DNA of 64,000 nt from the NCBI RefSeq assembly GCF_031453555.1, contig NZ_JAVIZM010000001.1, positions 936,001 to 1,000,000 on the forward strand, written 5' to 3'. Position numbers and translations under genes: made by a program. The DNA comes from Bacillus sp. SLBN-46 (GTDB taxonomy: Bacteria > Bacillota > Bacilli > Bacillales > Cytobacillaceae). Below, piece by piece: positions 32,617 to 40,800 of this stretch. Positions within the stretch are counted from its first letter, which is position 1; every line of letters starts with the position of its first letter. The notes under the pieces are model-generated. The model was given only the letters and a program-made list of their open reading frames with translations. It was not told the DNA's origin and did not search any database.

Positions 32617-33684
32617 ATGGGAAAAACGACAGTTGAACAAAACAAAAATGAGTATACGGTCATCAACCGATTAACGTATCCGGAAGCCATTAATGAACGG
32701 GAATTACGGGCTATTGCCGGAGGCGTCGTAGAAGGTCTTATCCCCGTTACGACGGAACAAAGTAAAAAGGGAGTTCTTATGAAAAGCACGGTCGAGGATC
32801 GGATGACGTTGCAATCGTATTTTAGCAGTGTGGTTCATAAGAAGATGTTCTTGGATACGTTGATTCAGTTGGTTGCGGTGGTGAAAGAATGCGAGAAAAA
32901 TTTGATGAATGTAACCAATCTTATGTTGGATTGGGACTCCATTTTTCTCGATCCAAGGACGAAAAAAGTGACCTGCCTTTTCTGGCCGATTGTGAACAAT
33001 CAACACACCAGCGTCCCCGCTGAGTTTTTCCGTGACCTTCCGTTCCGCGTTGTTTTTTCGAAACACGAGGACCCTGAGTATGTGTCCGCCTACATTGGCT
33101 ATTTTAGGTGTCAGGCACCTTTTTCTATCCATCATTTTGAAAAATTCATCCTCGGGCTGATGGGGAAATTAGTAGAAAACAAGTCTCATATCCCATCAGG
33201 TTCCACGGGTCCTGAACCGCAGGTACCTAGAGTAGAAGAAGTCAAAGGGACTACCGGGAAAGTGGCCTATAATCCACTTGCGAACAGTGAAGGGATGGAA
33301 AAGGTACCGGTTAGTGAAACTACTGTGTTAGGAATGGTTGAGGTGGATGGCGGGACCACGGTTCTTGAGGCCGACTTGTTTGAAGAACCAGCGTTTCCCT
33401 ATTTGGTTAGGGAAAAAACGCAGGAAACAATCCGCATCAATCAACCTTCTTTTCGGATTGGAAAGGAACGTAACGACTGTGATTATGTGGTTGCCGATAA
33501 TAACGCGGTGAGCCGCAATCATGTGGACATCCTCACGAGGAATCGCCGCTACTATATCGTCGACAACCGCTCCACCAATAAAACCTTTGTCGATGGACGA
33601 GTGATTCCGGTAGAAAAAGAGATTGAAATTTTTTCAGGCACCAAAATAAGACTCGCAAACGAAGACTTTGTTTTTTACATATAG
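32617..33684 (+). CDS. DUF6382-like protein with C-terminal FHA domain
   Basis: 355 residues, soluble. Residues about 10-190 resemble DUF6382 (YTVINRLTYPEAINERELRAI..., NLMLDWDSIFLDPRTKKVTCLFWPIVN), a module often joined to FHA domains in firmicutes. The linker holds two ETTVL/GTTVL motifs near 230 and 245, which fit pThr-x-x-Leu FHA ligands. The FHA domain (about 270-355) has FRIGKERNDCDYV, VSRNHVDI and RSTNKTFVDG. It likely reads phosphothreonine marks from the adjacent kinase. It may stand in for EssB, whose N-terminal region is also kinase-fold like, but that is a guess. Confidence 0.75.
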   Translation: MGKTTVEQNKNEYTVINRLTYPEAINERELRAIAGGVVEGLIPVTTEQSKKGVLMKSTVEDRMTLQSYFSSVVHKKMFLDTLIQLVAVVKECEKNLMNVTNLMLDWDSIFLDPRTKKVTCLFWPIVNNQHTSVPAEFFRDLPFRVVFSKHEDPEYVSAYIGYFRCQAPFSIHHFEKFILGLMGKLVENKSHIPSGSTGPEPQVPRVEEVKGTTGKVAYNPLANSEGMEKVPVSETTVLGMVEVDGGTTVLEADLFEEPAFPYLVREKTQETIRINQPSFRIGKERNDCDYVVADNNAVSRNHVDILTRNRRYYIVDNRSTNKTFVDGRVIPVEKEIEIFSGTKIRLANEDFVFYI

Positions 33685-33699
33685 GCAAGGAGTTTGAAG

Positions 33700-34467
33700 A
33701 TGGACGTATTAACAGCAGCATATACCGATATTGGCATTAAGAAAGAAACCAATCAAGACAGCTACCTGTTAAAGATTGCTGAAACATCTGTCGGAAAAGT
33801 CGTTCTAGCCGTCATTTGTGATGGCATGGGAGGACTTTCCCAAGGGGAAGTGGCCAGTGCCAGCGTCATCCATGCTTTTTCACAATGGTTTGACAAAGAA
33901 CTTCCCGTCCAACTGGCAAAACAGGATTGGAACGATATTCAGTATCGCTGGAGCCGGATTATTAAAGAGCAGAATCAGCGAATCGCCGAATACGGACATC
34001 AAATCAAGATTCAGCTTGGAACGACGTTGACCGCGCTGCTACTCATCGATTCCACATTCCTGCTGATTGGTCATGTCGGAGATTCACGCGTCTATCGAAT
34101 GAATCAGACGGTTGAGATTATGACGGATGACCAGACAGTGGTTGGCAGAGAACTGAAACGCGGCCGGATAACGCCGGAGCAGGCAAAGAAAGATCCAAGA
34201 CGAAATGTCCTTTTGCAGTGTATCGGAGCTTCGAAACTCGTGGAACCAGAGTTCATTCAAGGCAAGCCAGCACCGGGCGAAGTCTTTATGCTTTGTTCGG
34301 ATGGATTCCGGCATATGATTTCGGAGGACGAAATTTTTCACGCTTTATCCCCACAAAGGTTGATGGATGAAGCGGCGATGGAACAAAAAGCGAGAGAACT
34401 AGTGGAACTGAATAAGCAGAGGAACGAAACAGATAATATCACTGTTTTGCTTGTGAAAATTCTGTAA
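33700..34467 (+). CDS. PP2C-family Ser/Thr protein phosphatase
   Basis: 255 residues, cytosolic, metal-dependent phosphatase. All key motifs are present: YTDIGIKKETNQDSYL, DGMGG in ICDGMGGLSQGEVAS, GDSRVYR in HVGDSRVYRMN, LCSDGFRHMIS, and a final ETDNITVLLV. The ATG at 33700 lies 9 bases after AAGGAG; the upstream in-frame TTG at 33694 is poorly placed. It is directly followed by a kinase gene (15 bases), the usual PrpC-PrkC-type pair. It would remove phosphates from the kinase and its FHA-binding targets. Confidence 0.9.
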   Translation: MDVLTAAYTDIGIKKETNQDSYLLKIAETSVGKVVLAVICDGMGGLSQGEVASASVIHAFSQWFDKELPVQLAKQDWNDIQYRWSRIIKEQNQRIAEYGHQIKIQLGTTLTALLLIDSTFLLIGHVGDSRVYRMNQTVEIMTDDQTVVGRELKRGRITPEQAKKDPRRNVLLQCIGASKLVEPEFIQGKPAPGEVFMLCSDGFRHMISEDEIFHALSPQRLMDEAAMEQKARELVELNKQRNETDNITVLLVKIL

Positions 34468-34482
34468 GGATGGGGAATACTT

Positions 34483-36171
34483 TTGGCAGCTATTGGGTCG
34501 GTAATAGACGGTAAATACGAAATACTCAAGCTGATTGGACAAGGTGGTATGTCAAAGGTATACCTTGCCATGGACAAACGGCTAAATAAGCAATGGGCAG
34601 TGAAAGAGATTGAAAAAAGAGCAAGAGATAAGAATAACGAAGTCATTATTCAGAGTGCGATCGACGAAGCCAACATGATTAAGAAGCTCGACCACCCGGC
34701 CTTGCCGCGGATCGTCGACATTATCGATAATGGTCAGGTGATTTTTGTCATCATGGACTATATCGAAGGTGAGCCCTTGAGCAAGATTTTAGATGAGTAT
34801 GGTGCCCAGCCGCAGGAGCTCGTCATCGATTGGGCCAAGCAGCTTTGTGAGGTGCTCGATTATTTGCATACCTGTAACCCTGCGATCATCTATCGGGATA
34901 TGAAGCCGGGCAATGTCATGCTGAAGCCGGATGGGCATTTGAAGCTGATTGATTTCGGAATCGCGCGGGAGTATAAGGAACAGAATTTGGCGGATACCGT
35001 TAGCTTGGGAACGAAAGGGTATGCGGCGCCGGAACAATTCGGGGGCAAAGGTCAAACCGATGCCAGAACGGATGTCTATTGTTTGGGTGTGACGCTTTAC
35101 CATTTGGTGACGGGACAGAACCCTTGTGAGCCGCCTTACGAATTATATCCGATTCGAGAGTGGAATCCGCAGCTTTCGGGCGGTTTGGAAAAAATTATTC
35201 AAAAATGTACGCAGCTCAATCCGGATGACAGGTATCAATCCTGTGCCGAGTTGTTATATGCACTCAACCATTATGAACAGGTAGATGACCTGTATCGCGC
35301 AAAACAAAAACGGAAGCTACGTAACTTTAGCCTTGTGGCCGGAGCCGCGGTGTTGTGTTTGGGGATTGGCGTGTTAGGGCAAGTGATGAAGACAGAGACC
35401 AATAATGTCGATTATACCAATAACATCCAGATGGCGGAAAAGGCATCTAATGATCAGGCGAGGGTGGACTACTATTTAAATGCCATTGATATTAAGCCAT
35501 CGGAGAAAGAGGCGTATGTCGGGTTACTTGCCGCTTTTAAAGGGGATGCCGCTTTTACAGTGGAAGAAGAAGCGCAGCTGAAGAAAAAGGTAAGCGCGCA
35601 TCTCAGCGAAATTCGGGAGAATCCTAAGTACGGTGATTTGGCATTTGATATCGGCAAAACCTATTGGTACTACTACAATTATGGAAAAACCGAGAAGGAC
35701 GATAATCAAGTAACGAGGATGAAAAGCTCGATTCAATGGTTTGAGGATGCGGTTAAGTATGGTTCGAAGGATCGCGACTATTACGAAATGGCGACCATTT
35801 ACCGGGATATCGGCCGCTTTAATCGGGATATTACGCTCAACATTGAAGAAGCGTCGGATAAAGGAAAGTACAAGCCTTATTGGGATGATATGAAGCATTT
35901 GATTCAAATGATCGATCAGAATCCCGATGAAAGTGAAATAGTGAAGCTCGAGCTCTACAAGTTAACGATGTATTCCATCGAGACGTATGCGAGGAAGTTT
36001 AAGTTAGATGGGGTGAAGGAAAGTGAGATCCGTTCGGTGGCGGAAGCAGTGAAGCAGAGCACGAATCGGGTGGCGGTTACTACTGAAAAAACGGGAACAA
36101 TCAAGACTGAGGTGATTAGTCGTTTTGCTCTAACCGACAAGGCGATTGATCATGCATATCGGAAGGAATAA
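34483..36171 (+). CDS. transmembrane Ser/Thr protein kinase (Hanks type)
   Basis: 562 residues, TTG start after GGATGGGG. The N-terminal kinase domain (about 10-265) is complete: GQGGMSKVY glycine loop, WAVKE Lys, YRDMKPGNVML catalytic loop (Tyr replaces the usual His), LIDFGIA, and LGTKGYAAPEQF. One membrane helix at about 282-303 (LVAGAAVLCLGIGVLGQVM) separates it from a 255-residue outer domain rich in TPR-like repeats (QARVDYYLNAIDIKPSEKEAYVGLLAAF..., IQWFEDAVKYG), unlike the PASTA repeats of PrkC. It may sense the secretion machine outside. Located in the T7SS operon with the phosphatase. Confidence 0.9.
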   Translation: MAAIGSVIDGKYEILKLIGQGGMSKVYLAMDKRLNKQWAVKEIEKRARDKNNEVIIQSAIDEANMIKKLDHPALPRIVDIIDNGQVIFVIMDYIEGEPLSKILDEYGAQPQELVIDWAKQLCEVLDYLHTCNPAIIYRDMKPGNVMLKPDGHLKLIDFGIAREYKEQNLADTVSLGTKGYAAPEQFGGKGQTDARTDVYCLGVTLYHLVTGQNPCEPPYELYPIREWNPQLSGGLEKIIQKCTQLNPDDRYQSCAELLYALNHYEQVDDLYRAKQKRKLRNFSLVAGAAVLCLGIGVLGQVMKTETNNVDYTNNIQMAEKASNDQARVDYYLNAIDIKPSEKEAYVGLLAAFKGDAAFTVEEEAQLKKKVSAHLSEIRENPKYGDLAFDIGKTYWYYYNYGKTEKDDNQVTRMKSSIQWFEDAVKYGSKDRDYYEMATIYRDIGRFNRDITLNIEEASDKGKYKPYWDDMKHLIQMIDQNPDESEIVKLELYKLTMYSIETYARKFKLDGVKESEIRSVAEAVKQSTNRVAVTTEKTGTIKTEVISRFALTDKAIDHAYRKE

Positions 36172-36184
36172 GGGGGGGATTCGA

Positions 36185-37267
36185 ATGGATGCAACTACAT
36201 GGCAAATCATTTCCATTGTCGGATATTCCCTGGCAGGCGCACTCCTGATTACGGCCATCGTTTTATTTTTCAAGATGAAGATTCCGGCGATTATCGGCGA
36301 GTTAACAGGGCGGACGGCAGCAAGACAGATTCAGGAAATCCGCGAGCATAGAGAGAATAAGCGCCAGAAGCCAATGGTGTTTGATATTGAGCCGGGTTTA
36401 GCGGCGGTAACGCCTGTGCGTGAAAAAACGGATGTGGTTTCGAAGGAGACTGAGGTGCTGGTGCCGGAAACCGAAGTGCTGTTTGATGAGCCTATGGAAA
36501 AAGAAGATAGGCTTGCTGCTGCACCTGTTGCGCAGTCAAAGGCACGGCAAGTTCGGTCCGCGTCAATGAATGTACAGTCGAAAGATCGAGAGGTTCGGCC
36601 AGTGTCGACAGGTAGTCAGTCGAAGGCACGGGAGGTCCGACCTGCAGTAACTGTTGGGCATTTGCAAAATCGTGTGGTCCCATTATCGTTGACTGACATT
36701 CTAGCTGGCTACACAGAGGAGCCTGCTTCACCTTCCGTTGATGTGGAAAAAGAGCTGCTTTTATCGTTGACGGAAGTACTTTCCAATGAGATAGAGGAGC
36801 GGGTGACGCCAGTTCCGGTCCAGTCTAAAGAGCGGGACGTTCTTTTATCATTGACGGAGATCTTATCGAACCATAAAGAAGAACCTTCAAGTTCGGTAGA
36901 AGTACCGAAAGAGGTTCTTTTATCGCTTACAGAAATCCTGTCGCAAAATACGGAGGGGATAACGGCCGTAAAACTGAATCCTTCAGACGGACCTTCGGTT
37001 TCACCTACAAATGGTACGCAAGTATTGTCTTACGCAACGGAAGTGCTGACGAATGAAACAGAGGTACTAAGGCCACAAACGGAAGTGTTATCGCCTGAGA
37101 CAGAGGTTCTTGATTATGGTACGGAGCTGTTATCAAATGAAGGTGGCACTACCGTGTTAACTCCGACCGGTGAATTAGAAATGGAAGAAGAGACCGACAA
37201 TATACCTGCGGTCGATTTTAAGGTCGTGAAAGATATCAAGGTCACACATACAAATAAAGTTATTTGA
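36185..37267 (+). CDS. membrane protein with a 13-copy Thr-x-Val-Leu motif tail
   Basis: 360 residues. One N-terminal membrane helix (about 5-27, IISIVGYSLAGALLITAIVLFF) is followed by a basic segment and a long low-complexity tail. The tail repeats T-[E/D/Q/T]-[V/I/L]-L thirteen times, for example KETEVL, PETEVL, LSLTEVL, LSLTEIL, ATEVL, QTEVL and GGTTVL. FHA domains prefer pThr with Leu, Ile or Val at +3, which each motif offers, so the tail looks like a phospho-docking scaffold for EssC and the FHA protein. Also repeated are QSKxREV segments. ATG at 36185 after GGGGGGG. No family recognised. Confidence 0.75.
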   Translation: MDATTWQIISIVGYSLAGALLITAIVLFFKMKIPAIIGELTGRTAARQIQEIREHRENKRQKPMVFDIEPGLAAVTPVREKTDVVSKETEVLVPETEVLFDEPMEKEDRLAAAPVAQSKARQVRSASMNVQSKDREVRPVSTGSQSKAREVRPAVTVGHLQNRVVPLSLTDILAGYTEEPASPSVDVEKELLLSLTEVLSNEIEERVTPVPVQSKERDVLLSLTEILSNHKEEPSSSVEVPKEVLLSLTEILSQNTEGITAVKLNPSDGPSVSPTNGTQVLSYATEVLTNETEVLRPQTEVLSPETEVLDYGTELLSNEGGTTVLTPTGELEMEEETDNIPAVDFKVVKDIKVTHTNKVI

Positions 37268-37290
37268 GGTTTTTTCAAAGGCTGTAGGTA

Positions 37291-37810
37291 TTCGGACAAG
37301 ATTGCTCTTAAGAGCAGCGAAGTTGTCTGAATCAGGTAGGTATTCGGACAAGATTGCTCTTAAGAGCAGTGAAGTTGTCTGAATCAGGTAGGTATTCGGA
37401 CAAGATTGCTCTTAAGAGCAGTGAAGTTGTCTGAATCAGGTAGGTATTCGGACAAGAAAGCCCTTGAGAACAGTGAAGTTGTCCGAATCAGCTAAGCATT
37501 CGGACAGGATAGCTTTTGAGACTAGCAAAACTGTCTGAATCAGCTATGCATTCGGACAAGATTGCTCTTGAGAGAAGTGAAGTTGTCTGAATCAGGTAGG
37601 TATTCGGACAAGATTGCTCTTAAGAGCAGTGAAGTTGTCTGAATCAGGTAGGTATTCGGACAAGAAAGCCTATGAGACTAGCAAAACTGTCTGAATCAGC
37701 TATGCATTCGGACAAGAAAGCTTTTGAGACTAGTAAAACTGTCTGAATCATCCAAACATTCGGATGAAATAGCCCTTAAAACTAGCAAACCTGTCCAAAT
37801 CAAGCATTTA
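37291..37810. repeat. ten-copy 52-bp palindromic tandem repeat array
   Basis: Ten units start at 37291, 37343, 37395, 37447, 37499, 37551, 37603, 37655, 37707 and 37759, each exactly 52 bases apart. A unit has TTCGGACAA and TTGTCTGAA as inverted ends and an inner TTGCTCTTAAGAGCAG palindrome, so every unit can fold as a hairpin. Units 1-3, 7 and 8 are nearly identical at least in their first half; later ones drift (CTTTTGAGACTAG). There are no spacers, so it is not CRISPR. It fills nearly all of the gap between the T-x-V-L membrane gene and the giant surface protein. Confidence 0.95.
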
Positions 37811-37873
37811 TATCAGCGCAAATATATACAAAGCAACTATTTGAAAAAGCAAGTAAGCAAAGGAGTGTGAAAG

Positions 37874-40800
37874 ATGTTTTCAAAAAGGAACTCTAAGTTG
37901 ACGCGGCTGATGGCCGTCGTTCTGGCCATCATGCTTATCGGCTATAACATACCTGTTGGTGTCATCACCAAGGCGTTTGCCCAAACAGGCACTAATCAAA
38001 AGGTATTCACCATGGAAATCTTAGAAAATGGTATCCCCGTTCCCGATCAGGAAATTACCGGACATAACGCCAATAATGAGGTCAGCCTAACGGGCACAAC
38101 GGACACGGACGGCCTGGTGGAGTTCCCGGAACTCACCAATGCCCAATTCGATAAAAACAATCAGTTTGAGTTTTTAGTCGCTTCAAAGACTTTTTCCATC
38201 GTGTTAACAGAGGGAACCACGGACCACTATATTTATGATGTGGCCACAGAAAAGCTGACCCTTGGAGAGCCGCCAGCACCGGTGAAAGCCAAATATACCG
38301 TGACGGTGAACCAAACCGGTTCGGGTCAAATCAAACTAAACGACATCGACTATGCAAGCCCTGTTCAACTCGAAGAAGGAACAAAGGTGGACGTCGGCAT
38401 TACACCTGATCCCAATTACGAGATTAAGAGTGTCAAAGTGAATGGTGAAGCCAAAACAGTTACAAACAGCGAAGGGTACACAGAAACACTAGAATCCCTT
38501 GCAACTGACACCACGATTGACGTCCAATTTGCTTTAAAAACGTACACGATTTCTTTTATCAGCTATAAAAATGGGACCATAAAGGATGCCGCCGATCAAA
38601 CGATTAACTCGGATGGCGGGACGGTCAAGGTTCAGCATGGTACCGATTCTTCTTTTACGGTTATCCCAACTACAGGCTATCATCTGGGGAGCATTACCAT
38701 CGATGGAACGCCAATTAACCTGACAACCGAACTGACACCGGTCACCAACGGCGGTTATACGTACACTTTTTCAAAAGTGACCGCCAACCATCAGGTGGAA
38801 GTAACGTTTGCCATCAATACCTATCAGATTACGGCAGCTGTTCAAGGGGACCATGGGACCATTGAACTCGAGCAATCCGAGGTAGACTATAACAGTGACG
38901 TGAAGGCCGTTATCACTCCTGTAGATAACTCTTATAAAGTCGCCTCGTTAAAGGTGAACGGTGTGGGGGTAGACCTCACGAATAATGACAACTTTGTGGA
39001 TAATAACGACGGCACGAGTTACACCTATACGGTGAAAAACGTAACGAAGGATACGACGATCGAAGTTGTGTTTGAGCAGATTTCGATGCTAGAGGGAGAT
39101 TGGGAAACCTATGTTTTAATCAAGCCTGCTTCTGGCTCCTTACTCAAATCGTATAAAGAGGGGGCTAATGAGATTCGTGTCTATTCAAAGGATGCCATCG
39201 TCGTTGTTTCGGCGATTGACCCGTATTACCGTGTGGACATCTCTGATACGATTAAGCACTGGAAAGGGAATTATATTTTAAGAGAATCAACTACGATTAA
39301 AAGATTACTAGTAACCAAGGGTAGAAATGGTGGAGAGGAAGTGAATCTTCCTGGCCATTTAATTCTTCTTTTTGATACAGAGGGTCCAACCCTGGAGGAG
39401 CCAACCGTTAAGGGCTCAGACGAAGCAATTGTTGATGATTCGGTCTGGTTCAGTGGCGGGGTCACCGTTTCAGGTAAGATTGAGAACACGGAACAGACAT
39501 TTGATGGGGTTTCTTTTTCTACTCCTATTGAAAAAGTGTACTACCAGAAAGGGCCATATTCTCCGAATGATCTAGGCAAGGAAGCTACTTTTAACGCAGA
39601 GAAAAATAGCTATTCCTTCCAGCCTAACGATGAAAAGTACAGTGGGATTTATAGCGTTTGGGCGGTAGACCAAGCGGGGAACGCTTCAACGGTGAAGACG
39701 GTGCAGGTTAATATTGATAAAAAAGAACCGACACTCGCTGACGGAGAGGCCGTTACTTTTAAGCAGAAGAATGATGATTATTTTTCAAAAGTCTTAAACT
39801 TCCTTTCGTTTGGAACATTTTTCAATAAAGAAGTGGAAGTAACCGTTCGAGTGAAGGACGATGCCTCTGGTGTTCAGGCGATCTCGCTAAAAACGAGCGA
39901 TGAGAAGGTCGTTCCACAGCAGGTAGGATTCGAAAACGATGGACTGTATGCGCAAGCGAAGTTCACGGTGGATGCAGAAAGCTTCAAAGGAACGTTCCAT
40001 GTCACTGTGACGGACCATGTGAAAAACAAAAATGTCGAACCGTATCTTGTGACGAAAGACAACTCGAATATCGCGGCGGACAACAGCGGCGTTGTGATGA
40101 TTGAGAAGGGGGCACCTTCTGCCAAGGTTGAGGTTACTCCTAAAGAAAACGTTTTTGCCAATGGAGACGCGTACAACGGAGATGTCACCTTTGATGTGAC
40201 CGTACAAGATGCGGAATCAGGGATCAACACGGTTGCCGTAGATGTGAACGGTAAAAAAATGGAATACGATTATTCGGACATGACGGAGAAGCAGACATAT
40301 ACGTTTGCAACGAATGATCCAGGCGTCCAGGTACATGAAGATGGGACGTACGTAGTTTCAATCTATGTGGTGGATAACGCAGGGAATACGAACAAGGTTG
40401 AAAAAACCATCTATGTCGACAAAACTGCTCCAGCCATCACGGACTTCAGTTTCTTAACGAAAAATGACCAGGGCAGCTATGAAAAAGTGGAGCAAACCGT
40501 TACGCTGAAGGATTCGGTGGAATTAACGGGGTATGGGTACTTTTTCAAAAAGCCAACGCGGGTGAGTGTGAAGGCAGAGGACCCTGTAGTGGCTTACGAA
40601 TACACGAGTCACGTCAAATCAATGATTGTGTATTTAAAAGATTACGAGAGTGGAAAGTATTATGCAGTGCTAGCCGATGGTTCTTTTAAAGAAATCTTGG
40701 TGTCTGGTGTTGATAAAATTGCACCGGTTCCTACAACAGGCGAATTTACTTTCGATGTGCCAGAGGCGTTCAAGGGACAGATTTTTTCAAAAGCAACGGA

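Noticed and set aside
37291..37810. Repeat array considered as a CRISPR
   Set aside because: The 52-base units are contiguous with no unique spacers, and no cas genes are present.
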